DNA of 64,000 bases from Bradyrhizobium_A sp052115025 (GCF_052115025.1 NZ_JBFRFW010000003.1:310001-374000), one strand, 5' to 3'. Positions 7,962 through 16,445 are shown, numbered from the stretch's first letter. Program-made: numbers and translations. Notes: generated by a model not told the origin, from the letters alone.

Positions 7962-8960
7962 ATGGACAAGCTGCCCACCGAGATGACCGTCGTCGCCATC
8001 AGCCAGCCGGGAGGTCCCGACGTGCTGAAACCGCAGACGCGGCCACTGCCGCAGGTCGGCCCCCATGACGTACTGATCAAGGTCGCCGCGGCGGGCGTCA
8101 ACCGCCCCGACGTCGCCCAGCGCAGCGGTGTCTACCCGCCGCCGCCGGGCGCCAGCGACCTGCCCGGCCTCGAGGTCGCCGGCGAGGTCGCCGCCATCGG
8201 CGCCGACGTCACGCGTTACAAGGTGGGCGACAAGGTGATGTCGCTGGTCGCCGGCGGCGGCTACGCCCAGTACTGCCTGGCGCACGAAACCCACGCCATG
8301 CCGGTGCCGGCCGCTTTCACCCTGCAGGACGCCGCGGCCACGCCGGAAACCCTGATGACCGTGTGGCACAACGTGTTCGAGCGCGGCGGCCTGAAGGCCG
8401 GCGAGACGCTGCTGATCCACGGCGGGTCCTCGGGCATCGGCACCATGGCGATCCAGCTTGCCAAGGCGTTCGGCGCCAAGGTGATCGTCACCGTCGGCTC
8501 CCAGGACAAGGCCGAGGCCTGCCTCAAGCTCGGCGCCGACCGTGCCATCAACTACAAGACCGAGGACTTCGTCGCCGAAGCCAAGGCCGCGACCGACGGC
8601 GCCGGACCGAACGTCATCCTCGACATGGTCGGCGGCGACTATATCGAGCGCAATTATGACGCCGCCGCCGTCGACGGCCGCATTGTCCAGATCGCCTTCC
8701 TCAGCTCGCCGAAGGCGACGGTGAACTTCTCCAAGCTGATGGTGAAGCGACTGCACCACACCGGCTCGACGCTGCGGCCTCGGTCAGTGGCCGACAAGGC
8801 GGCGATGGTGGAGGCGATCACCGCCCAGGTGCTGCCGCTGCTGCAGACGGGGCGGATCAAGCCCTTGATGGACAGCACTTTCCCGCTGGAAAAGGCGAAC
8901 GAAGCGCATCGCCGGATGGAAACCAGCCAACATATTGGCAAAATTGTGCTCACGGTCTGA
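7962..8960 (+). CDS. NAD(P)H-quinone oxidoreductase, zinc-free MDR family (PIG3-like)
   Basis: The 332-residue protein is a medium-chain dehydrogenase/reductase without zinc-ligand cysteines. The N-terminal domain shows 'VLIKVAAAGVNRPDVAQRSG' and 'LPGLEVAGEVAAIG'. The nucleotide-binding domain shows the 'HGGSSGIGTMAIQLAKAFGA' dinucleotide fold, and the end is 'HIGKIVLTV'. It matches the quinone oxidoreductase subgroup related to human TP53I3, which reduces quinones with NADPH in the cytosol. The ATG at 7962 follows AAGGA with seven bases of spacing and is chosen over the longer open frame that begins at 7596. The gene appears to be alone. Confidence 0.92.
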   Translation: MDKLPTEMTVVAISQPGGPDVLKPQTRPLPQVGPHDVLIKVAAAGVNRPDVAQRSGVYPPPPGASDLPGLEVAGEVAAIGADVTRYKVGDKVMSLVAGGGYAQYCLAHETHAMPVPAAFTLQDAAATPETLMTVWHNVFERGGLKAGETLLIHGGSSGIGTMAIQLAKAFGAKVIVTVGSQDKAEACLKLGADRAINYKTEDFVAEAKAATDGAGPNVILDMVGGDYIERNYDAAAVDGRIVQIAFLSSPKATVNFSKLMVKRLHHTGSTLRPRSVADKAAMVEAITAQVLPLLQTGRIKPLMDSTFPLEKANEAHRRMETSQHIGKIVLTV

Positions 8961-9124
8961 CCGGACGCGACACAGCGGAAACCCTTGGTTTTCCTTCATA
9001 TTTGTGCCATTGAAAGCACATCGGGAGCGGTCGGTCCGCCCCTCGCGGAACGCACGGCGCACCCCGCCGTGCAATGAAATTGTCCGTGGGTTGGCTGATC
9101 CCAGGCCGCACCGAAACTCACAAT

Positions 9125-9153
9125 GATGCTAGTGTTTCGGATGCTAGTGTTTC
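9125..9153. repeat. Tandem direct repeat upstream of the GGDEF-EAL gene
   Basis: The 14-base word GATGCTAGTGTTTC occurs at 9125-9138 and again at 9140-9153, separated by one base. It sits 40 to 70 bases upstream of the cyclic-di-GMP gene. The 15-base spacing is not a helical multiple, so binding of a regulator is only a possibility. Confidence 0.7.
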
Positions 9154-9193
9154 CAGGTTCTGACGTTCGCATGCGTGTTGGCTGCAGAAGGAT

Positions 9194-12112
9194 ATGAACG
9201 TTGGAACCGGAACACGTGAACGCGGAGAGCTGACATTGCGGTTGATCCGATGGCTCGCGCCGGTGGCGCTGGGCCTCATCATGCTTGCTTCCGCGCCGGC
9301 TGCACGCGCCGTTGACGCCGTCAGCGTCCGCAGCGATGCGCCCGCGATCGACCTCACGGCAATCCTCGACCATCAGCACAGCGACACCGACCGCATCCAG
9401 GTCTCCACCGCGCCCGGCCCCGACGGCATCGTCCGCCGCATCGAGGTGCGCGCGCGCGAGGGCGGCCAGAACTGGGTGGTGTTCGCGCTCGCCAACAACA
9501 CCGACGACCAGCTCGACCGCCTGATCGTGGCGCCGCACTACCGCATCGTGTCGTCGGGCCTGTTGTGGCCAGACCTCGGCATGTCGCGCATCGCCACCAT
9601 CACGCCGTCCACCGGTGACCGCCCGGAACGGCAGGACAGCGCCACCGCCGACATCTACCGCGTCACCCTCGATCCCGGCTCTGTGATCACCTTCGTGGCC
9701 GAGCTGCGCACTGACAAGCTGCCGCAGCTCTACCTGTGGGAACCGGAAGCCTACAAGGACAAGGTCAATTCCTTCACGCTCTACCAGGGCATTGTGATCG
9801 GCATCTCCGGCCTGCTGGCGCTGGTGCTGACCATCCTGTTCGTGGTCAAGGGCAGCATCATGTTCCCCGCCGCCGCGGCGCTGGCCTGGGCGGTGCTGGT
9901 CTATATCGGCGTCGACTTCGGGTTCTGGGGCAAGGTGCTGGACATGTCCGCCGGCGCCGAGCGGATCTGGCGCGCCGCGGGCGAGGCCATCCTCGCCGCG
10001 ACCCTGCTGGTGTTCCTGTTCGCCTATCTCAACCTGTCGCGCTGGCATGTGCGCTACTCGCACATCACGCTGCTGTGGCTGGCCTTCCTCGGCTCGCTGG
10101 TGGCGCTGGCGCTGTTCGATCCCGCGGTCGCCTCAGGGATCGCCCGCATCTCGCTGGTGATGATCGCTTTCGCCGGCTTCGCGCTGATCGTCTACCTCTC
10201 GACCCACGGCTTCGACCGCGCGGTGCTGCTGATCCCGACCTGGTTCCTGCTGGTGGTGTGGGTGGTGGCGGCCGGCATGACGGTCGCCGGCAGCGTTACC
10301 AACGACATCGTCGGCCCGGCGCTGCTCGGCGGTCTCGTGCTGATCGTCATGCTGATCGGCTTCACGGTGATGCAGCACGCTTTCGCCGGCGGCGGCGCGA
10401 CGCAGGGCATCGTCTCCGATGTCGAGCGCCGGGCGCTGGCCCTTGTCGGCTCCGGCGACCTGATCTGGGACTGGGACGTTTCCTCGGACAAGGTGTTCAC
10501 CAGCCCGGAAACCGAGACCCTGCTCGGCCTCAAGCGCGGCACGCTGGAAGGCCCCGCCGCCAAATGGCTCGAGGTGCTGCATCCGCTCGACCAGGACCGC
10601 TTCCGCGCGGCGCTCGACAGCGTGCTCGACCAGCGCCGCGGCCGTCTGGTGCAGGACTTCCGCCTGCGCACCCCGGACGGTCATTTCATGTGGTTCGCAC
10701 TCAAGGCGCGGCCGGTGGTCGGCTCCGACGGCGAAGTCTCCCGCGTGGTCGGCACGCTGACCGACGTCACCGAGATCAAGAATTCCGAAGAGCGCATGCT
10801 GCACGATTCCGTGCATGACAACCTGACCGGCCTGCCCAACCGCAAGCTGTTCATGGACCGCCTCTCGGCGGTGGCGAACTTCGCCAAGACCATGCCCACC
10901 ATGCGACCCACCGTGATGGTGATCGACCTCGACCGCTTCAAGCAGGTCAACGACTCCGTCGGCATCGCGGTCGGCGATTCCATCCTGCTGACGCTGGCGC
11001 GCCGACTCACCCGCATCCTCAAGCCCCAGGATACCCTGGCCCGCCTCGCCGGCGACCAGTTCGGCCTGATCCTGCTGTCGGAGCAGGACCCGGCGCGCAT
11101 CACCGCCTTCGCCGAGACCATCCGCAAGACCATCCGCGCCCCGATCGCCTTCAACGACCGCGAGATCTTCCTCACGGCCTCGATCGGCCTCGCGCTGTCC
11201 GATCCGCAGGCGCCGCTGAGCGACGAGATCATCAAGGACGCCGAGCTTGCGATGTATCATTCCAAGCGGATCGGTGGCGACCGCATCGACGTCTACAAAC
11301 CGGCGATGCGCTCGCGCAAGACCGACCGCCTGACGCTGGAATCGGAATTGCGCCGCGCCATCGAGCGCGAGGAGATCACCATCCTCTACCAGCCGATCGT
11401 CCGGCTGGAGGACCGCTCGATCGCCGGCTTCGAGGCCTTGGCGCGCTGGGACCATCCCAAGCTCGGGCGGATGTCGCCAAGCGAGTTCATCAGCATCGCC
11501 GAGGAGATCGGCCTGATCGTCGACCTCGGCATGTTCGTGATGGACCGCACCGCCAAGCAGCTCGCGATCTGGCAGCGCACGATGCGCTCACGCGAGCCGG
11601 TGTTCGCCAGCGTCAACGTCTCGTCACGGCAACTGCTGCGCCACGACCTGATCCATGACATCCGCACGGTGCTGTCGCGCTCCGCGGTCGCCCGCGGCAC
11701 GCTCAAGCTCGAGCTCACCGAGTCGCTGGTGATGGAGAACCCCGAGCACGCCGCGCAGATGCTGCAGCGCATCCGCGAACTCGGCACCGGGCTGTCGCTC
11801 GACGACTTCGGCACCGGCCACTCCTCGCTGTCCTACCTGCAGAAATTCCCGTTCGACACCATCAAGATCGATCAGTCGTTCGTGCGCACCACGAGCCGCG
11901 GCACCCGCCCGGTGATCCTCAAATCGATCGTGTCGCTGGCCCACGACCTCGGCATGGAAGTGGTGGCGGAAGGCGCGGAGACAGACTCCGACGCGGTGGA
12001 GCTCTACCAGCTCGGCTGCGAATTCGCCCAGGGCTTCGCCTTCGGCGAGCCGATGGACGCCGACGCCGCGACGCGGCTGCTCACCGAGGAGCGGCTGGAG
12101 GCGGCGCAGTAG
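9194..12112 (+). CDS. Membrane-bound PAS-GGDEF-EAL protein, probable cyclic-di-GMP phosphodiesterase
   Basis: The 972-residue protein has a signal peptide (to about 39), a periplasmic domain (about 40-195), seven or so membrane helices (197-395), a PAS domain (about 415-530), a GGDEF domain (540-700) and an EAL domain (710-965). The GGDEF site reads 'RLAGDQF' (617-623) instead of GGDEF, so cyclase activity is probably lost. The EAL domain keeps 'EAL' (747-749), N808, 'LDDFGTGHS' (869-877), 'KIDQSF' (891-896) and 'AEGAE' (925-929), so cleavage of cyclic-di-GMP is likely. The helices resemble a 7TM receptor-like sensor. The ATG at 9194 has its AAGGA too close. A TTG at 9236 with GGAGAG six bases upstream may be the real start and would still leave a signal peptide. 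Confidence 0.93.
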   Translation: MNVGTGTRERGELTLRLIRWLAPVALGLIMLASAPAARAVDAVSVRSDAPAIDLTAILDHQHSDTDRIQVSTAPGPDGIVRRIEVRAREGGQNWVVFALANNTDDQLDRLIVAPHYRIVSSGLLWPDLGMSRIATITPSTGDRPERQDSATADIYRVTLDPGSVITFVAELRTDKLPQLYLWEPEAYKDKVNSFTLYQGIVIGISGLLALVLTILFVVKGSIMFPAAAALAWAVLVYIGVDFGFWGKVLDMSAGAERIWRAAGEAILAATLLVFLFAYLNLSRWHVRYSHITLLWLAFLGSLVALALFDPAVASGIARISLVMIAFAGFALIVYLSTHGFDRAVLLIPTWFLLVVWVVAAGMTVAGSVTNDIVGPALLGGLVLIVMLIGFTVMQHAFAGGGATQGIVSDVERRALALVGSGDLIWDWDVSSDKVFTSPETETLLGLKRGTLEGPAAKWLEVLHPLDQDRFRAALDSVLDQRRGRLVQDFRLRTPDGHFMWFALKARPVVGSDGEVSRVVGTLTDVTEIKNSEERMLHDSVHDNLTGLPNRKLFMDRLSAVANFAKTMPTMRPTVMVIDLDRFKQVNDSVGIAVGDSILLTLARRLTRILKPQDTLARLAGDQFGLILLSEQDPARITAFAETIRKTIRAPIAFNDREIFLTASIGLALSDPQAPLSDEIIKDAELAMYHSKRIGGDRIDVYKPAMRSRKTDRLTLESELRRAIEREEITILYQPIVRLEDRSIAGFEALARWDHPKLGRMSPSEFISIAEEIGLIVDLGMFVMDRTAKQLAIWQRTMRSREPVFASVNVSSRQLLRHDLIHDIRTVLSRSAVARGTLKLELTESLVMENPEHAAQMLQRIRELGTGLSLDDFGTGHSSLSYLQKFPFDTIKIDQSFVRTTSRGTRPVILKSIVSLAHDLGMEVVAEGAETDSDAVELYQLGCEFAQGFAFGEPMDADAATRLLTEERLEAAQ

Positions 12113-12130
12113 GGTCGCGCCGCTTCGTCG

Positions 12131-12202
12131 CCCGGATGAGCGCAGCGATATCCGGGTGAGCGGCGGATGTTGTTATCCCGGATGTCGCTACGCTCATCCG
12201 GG
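12131..12202. repeat. Inverted pair of CCCGGAT-type palindromic repeats between convergent genes
   Basis: Two 26-base units, each starting CCCGGAT and ending ATCCGGG or similar, lie at 12131-12156 and 12177-12202. The second is the reverse complement of the first with about two mismatches, so the region can fold into one long hairpin. It separates the convergent GGDEF-EAL and ogt genes and may end both transcripts. This repeat type is common between genes in Bradyrhizobium-like genomes. Confidence 0.75.
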
Positions 12203-12216
12203 CGACGCGTCGGCGA

Positions 12217-12729
12217 CTATGTCTGAAACAAATCCGCCGTCTCCTTGCCGACGCCCTCGTGCGCCAGCAGGAAGCGCTTGGTCTCGATGCCGCCGCCGAA
12301 GCCGGTGAGCGAGCCGTTGGTGCCGATGACGCGGTGGCAAGGAATGATGATCGGCAGCGGATTGGCGCCGTTGGCCGCGCCGACCGCGCGGATCGCCGCC
12401 GGACGCCCGATGCGCTGCGCCAGCTTCTGGTAAGTGGTGGTCGCGCCGAACGGAATGGTCTGCAGCGTGGTCCACACCGCATTCTGGAACGGCGTGCCGC
12501 TCAGCACCAGCGGCAGCGCGAAGCTCTTGCGCCTGCCGGTGAAATACTGGTCGAGCTGGCGGCGGACCTCCGGGAAGGCCTGGGGATCATGCCGCCAGCC
12601 GTCGCGCGGATGATGCACGCGGCTGCCGCTCTGGAAGCTGAGCAGGTGCAGGCTGTCGCCATCACCGGCGAGCAGCAGGGGCCCGATCCGGGTGTCGATG
12701 TAGGTATAACGTTCGACACCCTCAAACAT
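12217..12729 (-). CDS. ogt: Methylated-DNA--protein-cysteine S-methyltransferase
   Basis: The 170-residue protein has the active-site motif 'PCHRV' at 130-134, with acceptor cysteine C131 and 'GANPLPIIIPCHRV' around it. It also has the 'SLTGFGGGIETKRFLL' C-terminal motif and 'VWTTLQTIPFGATTTYQKLA' upstream. It removes O6-methylguanine and O4-methylthymine lesions by irreversible transfer of the methyl group to its own cysteine. The ATG at 12729 is chosen because it fits the family N-terminus. It overlaps the last eight bases of the upstream adaA gene, so the two are translationally coupled and together make a split version of the Ada response. Confidence 0.94.
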   Translation of the reverse strand: MFEGVERYTYIDTRIGPLLLAGDGDSLHLLSFQSGSRVHHPRDGWRHDPQAFPEVRRQLDQYFTGRRKSFALPLVLSGTPFQNAVWTTLQTIPFGATTTYQKLAQRIGRPAAIRAVGAANGANPLPIIIPCHRVIGTNGSLTGFGGGIETKRFLLAHEGVGKETADLFQT

Positions 12730-13336
12730 GCAAGACCGCTCCCGGACCACCGGCCGGATGCCGCACGGCCTGCGGTGACTTGCGCCGCGTCCGCAGCTCC
12801 GACGGCGCCCGGCCGTAGAGCGCGCGGAATGCGGCATTGAAACGGCGCAGGCTGCCGAAGCCGGCGCGGAACGCGATCTCGGTCATGCTGTCACCGGTGG
12901 AATCGAGCAGGCGCTTGGCGCGCTGCAGCCGCGCGGTCTGCGCCGTCTGCAGCGGGCTTGCACCGACATGCTGCTCGAACAATCGCGCCAGATGGCGCGG
13001 ACTGACACCGAGCCGGGCGGCGAGCGCGGCGACGGAGCCGTCGTCGAGCGCGCCGTCCTCGATCAGCTTCATTGCCCGCGCCACCGTGGTGCGGGTGCCG
13101 TTCCAGGCCGGGCAGAACGGCGCGGTTTCGGGGCGGCAGCGCAGGCAGGGCCGGTAGCCGGCGCGCTCGGCGGCAACGGCGGTCGGGAAATAGCTCACGT
13201 TGCGGGTCAGTGGCTGCTTCACCGGGCAGACCGGACGGCAATAGATGCGGGTGGTCCGCACGGCGGTGAAGAACCGACCGTCGAACGCGGCGTCCCGCCG
13301 CAGCCGCGCGGCGTTGCAGGTCTCGAAGCTCAGCAT
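12722..13336 (-). CDS. adaA: Ada-type DNA methylphosphotriester repair protein and AraC-family activator (AdaA-like)
   Basis: The 204-residue protein carries the Ada metal-binding domain with four zinc cysteines: C33 and C37 in 'IYCRPVCP', and C64 and C67 in 'CLRCRPE'. An AraC-type helix-turn-helix region follows (about 85-185, 'AALAARLGVSPRHLARLFEQ' and 'MTEIAFRAGFGSLRRFNAAF'). By homology C33 accepts a methyl group from methylphosphotriesters and turns the protein into an activator of the alkylation response. The O6-methylguanine domain of Escherichia coli Ada is absent and is supplied by the overlapping ogt gene. The C-terminal tail of about 20 residues is basic and poorly conserved in appearance. 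Confidence 0.9.
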   Translation of the reverse strand: MLSFETCNAARLRRDAAFDGRFFTAVRTTRIYCRPVCPVKQPLTRNVSYFPTAVAAERAGYRPCLRCRPETAPFCPAWNGTRTTVARAMKLIEDGALDDGSVAALAARLGVSPRHLARLFEQHVGASPLQTAQTARLQRAKRLLDSTGDSMTEIAFRAGFGSLRRFNAAFRALYGRAPSELRTRRKSPQAVRHPAGGPGAVLHV

Positions 13337-13468
13337 GCGGCAATTCTACCCGGAAACCACGAGCGCGGAAGGGGGCGGCGGTGATCAGGTCCGATTCCGG
13401 CGAGCGAACGACGGCCCGCGGCCGTAGGTGCTCCGGGCCACGCCCGCAGAAGCATGCCAGGAGCGCCC

Positions 13469-13912
13469 ATGACATCCCCCTCGAGCAAGGACCTGATCAC
13501 CCGCGCCTGGCGCGTGTTCGCCAGCCGCGATGTGGCGGAGATCGCCGCGCTGTTCACGCCGGACGCCGAATGGCTCGCGCCGCGGCACAACGCCACGGCG
13601 GTCGCACTGCGGCACGCCGATCACATGATCGGCGCCGAGCCGATCGCCCGTTTCATCGCCACCGAGATGCGCAAGCTGTTCGCCGATGTGACGATCACCT
13701 TCGCCGGCCTGTATGGCGACGGCCCGACGGTCGTGGTGGAAGAGCGGATGCGGGCGACGTTGCCGGACGGGCGGCCTTACGAACTCGACTACTGCTTCGT
13801 GTTCGCGCTGCAGGATGGACGGATCCACCGGGTGCGCGAGTATATGGACACCCTGAAAGGCTGGCGCCTGGTGTTCGGCACCGCGCCACCGGACCATCCC
13901 ACGTCGTCATGA
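13469..13912 (+). CDS. SnoaL/NTF2-like fold protein
   Basis: The 147-residue protein has the cone-shaped NTF2-like pattern: an N-terminal helix 'LITRAWRVFASRDVAEIAALF', then 'DAEWLAP', a central helix 'FIATEMRKLFADVTITF' and C-terminal strands ending 'GRIHRVREYMDT'. The last of these is the typical SnoaL-like 'DGKI.r.reY.D' ending. Such proteins are small cyclases, isomerases or ligand binders, and no specific function can be given. The ATG at 13469 follows AGGAG by six bases, which decides it over an ATG five codons earlier. It is divergent from adaA and convergent with yqgE. Confidence 0.82.
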   Translation: MTSPSSKDLITRAWRVFASRDVAEIAALFTPDAEWLAPRHNATAVALRHADHMIGAEPIARFIATEMRKLFADVTITFAGLYGDGPTVVVEERMRATLPDGRPYELDYCFVFALQDGRIHRVREYMDTLKGWRLVFGTAPPDHPTSS

Positions 13913-13950
13913 AACAACCTGCGCGATCACGCCGGAGCGCGGCGCCAAAG

Positions 13951-13980
13951 CCATGCCGCCGATGAGCGCCGGCGGCATGG
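13951..13980. terminator. Hairpin between convergent NTF2-like and yqgE genes
   Basis: CCATGCCGCCG (13951-13961) pairs perfectly with CGGCGGCATGG (13970-13980) around an eight-base loop. There is no clear T-run, so its terminator role is inferred from its position just after both stop codons. Confidence 0.5.
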
Positions 13981-13984
13981 GATA

Positions 13985-14719
13985 TCAGGCGTGGCCGGCT
14001 TCGCTCGACAGCGTCGCGAGATCGATGCCGAGCTTGCTCAGCGCCCGCTGATATTTGTCCGCGACGTCGGTGCCGAAGATCAGATCGGAATCCGCGTCGC
14101 AGTGCAGCCAGCCATTGTCCTGGATCTCGCTCTCGAGTTGGCCCGGAGCCCAGCCGGCGTAGCCGAGCGCCAGGATGGCATGACGCGGGCCCTTGCCGGT
14201 GGCGATCGCCTTGAGGATGTCCAGCGTCGCCGTCAGGCACACGCCGTCGTCGATCGGAAGCGTCGCGTTCTTGATGAAGAAGTCGCTGGAATGCAGCACG
14301 AAGCCGCGGCTGGTCTCCACCGGCCCGCCCTTCATCACCTGCATGTTCTCGGCATCGGCCGGCAGCACGGTGAGGCCGGCCTTGTCGATGATCTCGAGCT
14401 GCAGCAGCAACTCCGAGAAGTCGATGCTGCCGGCCGGCCGGTTGAGGATGATGCCCATCGCGCCTTCCGACGAGTGGGCGCAGACATAGATCACCGAGCG
14501 CGCAAAGCGCTCGTCCTCCATCACCGGCATGGCGATCAGGAGTTGACCATCGAGATAGCGGCGGGCGTGTTCGCCCGCGGCATCCGACAGGTCGGCATGA
14601 TCGGCATCCGGCAGCGCGATATTGCTGTCTTTTCCGGGCCCTGAAAGGCCGGTCTTACCGGCCTTCGGCCTTTTGGCGATCCTGTCCATCGGCAGAGGGC
14701 TTTCTCTGTTCCTGGCCAT
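13985..14719 (-). CDS. yqgE: YqgE/AlgH family protein (UPF0301)
   Basis: The protein has about 244 residues. From about residue 58 it shows the family block 'YLDGQLLIAMPVMEDERFARSVIYVCAHS', written here in parts: 'YLDGQLLIAMP', 'FARSVIYVCAH', 'GAMGIILNRP' and 'VMKGGPVETSRGFVLHS'. The biochemical role is unsettled. AlgH/YqgE proteins have been tied to regulation and a possible redox or membrane-linked function. The N-terminal 55 residues are a variable polar tail. ATGs at 14719 and 14689 are both possible. Neither has a strong ribosome-binding site, so the true start is uncertain by about ten codons. It is divergent from the DsbD-domain gene. Confidence 0.88.
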   Translation of the reverse strand: MARNRESPLPMDRIAKRPKAGKTGLSGPGKDSNIALPDADHADLSDAAGEHARRYLDGQLLIAMPVMEDERFARSVIYVCAHSSEGAMGIILNRPAGSIDFSELLLQLEIIDKAGLTVLPADAENMQVMKGGPVETSRGFVLHSSDFFIKNATLPIDDGVCLTATLDILKAIATGKGPRHAILALGYAGWAPGQLESEIQDNGWLHCDADSDLIFGTDVADKYQRALSKLGIDLATLSSEAGHA

Positions 14720-14827
14720 CCTGATATTGGGTGCTGGCCCTGTCAATCAACCGTGAACGACGCTCCACGCAATTGGATCACAACCAATTCAAGTGTTTCA
14801 CGCCGTTCGGGATTGTAAAGACGTCAC

Positions 14828-15676
14828 ATGGTCGTATCGGTTCCAATCCGCCCCCGGATGCGATGGGCGCACGCGGTCCTCGCCGTCTGTGTCGGCGGGC
14901 TCGCCGCGACCTCTGCTTTTGCGGAGGACGCCTCGCCCTGGGTAAAGGACCAGCACTCCTCGGTCCGGCTGGTCGCCGGATCGCGCACGGACGGTGTGCT
15001 GCTCGGCGGCATTGCGTTCAAGCTCCAGGACGGCTGGAAGACCTATTGGCGCACGCCCGGCGACTCCGGCGTTCCGCCCCGGTTCGATTTCGCCGGTTCG
15101 GACAACGTTGCGTCGGTGAGCGTGCTGTGGCCGGCACCGATGCAGTATCCGGACGGCGCGGGGGGAACGTCGTTCGGCTACAAGCACCAGTTGCTGCTGC
15201 CGCTACGGATCATGGCAAAGCAGCCTGACAAGCCGGTGACGTTGCGCGCCACGATCAGCTATGCGGTCTGCGAAAAGCTGTGCGTGCCGGTCGAGGCCAG
15301 GAGCGAGCTCGCGTTCACCAGCAGCGCGAGCGCCGAGGATGCCGAACTGATGGCCGCGCTGCAGACCGTGCCACAGCCGGCCCGGGTCGGCGACGACAAT
15401 GTGCTGGCGGTGCGCGGGGTCTGGCGCGAGGGCGACAAGGTGCTGGTGGACGTCACCGCCCCGGCGAACACCGAGACCACTCTGTTCGTCGAGGGGCCGA
15501 CCCTGGACTGGGCGCTGCCGCCCCCGCAACTGGTCGACAAGTCCGGGGACGGCCGGCAGCGGTTCTCGTTTGCGCTCGAAGGGCTGCCGTCCGGCACTCG
15601 CGCCGAGGGCGCGGTGCTGAAGCTGACCCTGGTCGGTGCCGGCCATGCCTACGAGATCGACGCCACCCTCGACTGA
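14828..15676 (+). CDS. Secreted DsbD N-terminal-like domain protein
   Basis: The 282-residue protein has a signal peptide (cleavage near 'TSAFA', residue 32) and a DsbD-alpha-like immunoglobulin-fold domain. That domain contains 'GWKTYWRTPGDSGVPPRFDF', and two cysteines in 'YAVCEKLCVPVEA' near residues 148-153. In DsbD the N-terminal domain carries a periplasmic thiol pair that passes electrons on to targets. Here the domain stands alone, without the transmembrane and thioredoxin parts. It may serve metal-centre or disulfide handling in the periplasm. A peroxiredoxin gene follows on the same strand after about 170 bases, which supports a redox theme but not a proven link. Confidence 0.85.
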   Translation: MVVSVPIRPRMRWAHAVLAVCVGGLAATSAFAEDASPWVKDQHSSVRLVAGSRTDGVLLGGIAFKLQDGWKTYWRTPGDSGVPPRFDFAGSDNVASVSVLWPAPMQYPDGAGGTSFGYKHQLLLPLRIMAKQPDKPVTLRATISYAVCEKLCVPVEARSELAFTSSASAEDAELMAALQTVPQPARVGDDNVLAVRGVWREGDKVLVDVTAPANTETTLFVEGPTLDWALPPPQLVDKSGDGRQRFSFALEGLPSGTRAEGAVLKLTLVGAGHAYEIDATLD

Positions 15677-15843
15677 ACCACCCGCACTGCGCTCCGTGAC
15701 GGGTGGCGCGCCCGGGATACCGCGCTGTGATTGCGCCAGATGACAGCCATGATATGACTGCCTCCCCATCGTCCACTTGCGTCTTTTCGCACCCGCAAGA
15801 TCACCCATTCGGGACTGCGGGCCACGCGTCCAGGGAGCTCCAT

Positions 15844-16329
15844 ATGACCATCAAGATCGGCGACCGCCTGCCCGACGTCAAATTCCGCATCATGACCGGC
15901 GAAGGCCCGCAGGTGAAAACCACCGACGACGTCTTCAAGGGCAAGACGGTCGCTCTGTTCGCCGTTCCCGGCGCGTTCACCAACACCTGCCACAAGATGC
16001 ACCTGCCGAGCATCACGCTCAATGCCGACGCCATGAAGGCGAAGGGCGTCGACACCATCGCGGTGACCTCGGTCAACGACGTGTTCGTGATGAAGGCGTG
16101 GAAGCGCGACACCGACCTCGACAACAAGACCGAATTCCTGGCCGACGGCAACGCCGACTTCGCCAAGGCGATCGGCCTCGAGCTCGACGCCTCCGGCAAC
16201 GGCCTCGGCATCCGCTCCAAGCGCTATTCGATGCTGGTCGAGGACGGCGTGGTGAAGAAGCTCAATGTCGAGCCGAACCCGGGCGCCGTCGAGGTGTCGG
16301 GCGGCGACACCCTGCTCGGCCAGCTCTGA
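15844..16329 (+). CDS. Peroxiredoxin, Prx5 family
   Basis: The 161-residue protein has the Prx5 pattern: 'IKIGDRLPDVKF', then the peroxidatic cysteine C49 in 'VPGAFTNTCHKMHLP', and 'VNDVFVMKAWKRDTD'. It reduces hydrogen peroxide and alkyl hydroperoxides with glutaredoxin or thioredoxin as reductant in the cytosol. There is no second conserved resolving cysteine, as is usual in the one-cysteine or glutaredoxin-dependent bacterial forms. The ATG at 15844 is preceded by AGGGAG and matches the family start. A longer open frame back to 15703 has no family support. Downstream lies a palindromic repeat before the convergent rnhA gene. Confidence 0.93.
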   Translation: MTIKIGDRLPDVKFRIMTGEGPQVKTTDDVFKGKTVALFAVPGAFTNTCHKMHLPSITLNADAMKAKGVDTIAVTSVNDVFVMKAWKRDTDLDNKTEFLADGNADFAKAIGLELDASGNGLGIRSKRYSMLVEDGVVKKLNVEPNPGAVEVSGGDTLLGQL

Positions 16330-16342
16330 GCAAGCTCAAGGC

Positions 16343-16445
16343 GTCATTCCGAGGCGTCGCGCCAGCGACGACCCCGGAAGCCGGGCCGCAGAAGGTACTG
16401 CGCTTCGAGATTCCGGATAGCCGCTCAAGCGGCTTCCGGAATGAC
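16343..16445. repeat. Palindromic intergenic repeat, GTCATTCCG type
   Basis: GTCATTCCG at 16343-16351 is matched by its inverse CGGAATGAC at 16437-16445. An inner hairpin of about 33 bases spans 16410-16442. The element separates the convergent peroxiredoxin and rnhA genes. This type is abundant in Bradyrhizobium-like genomes. Confidence 0.7.
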
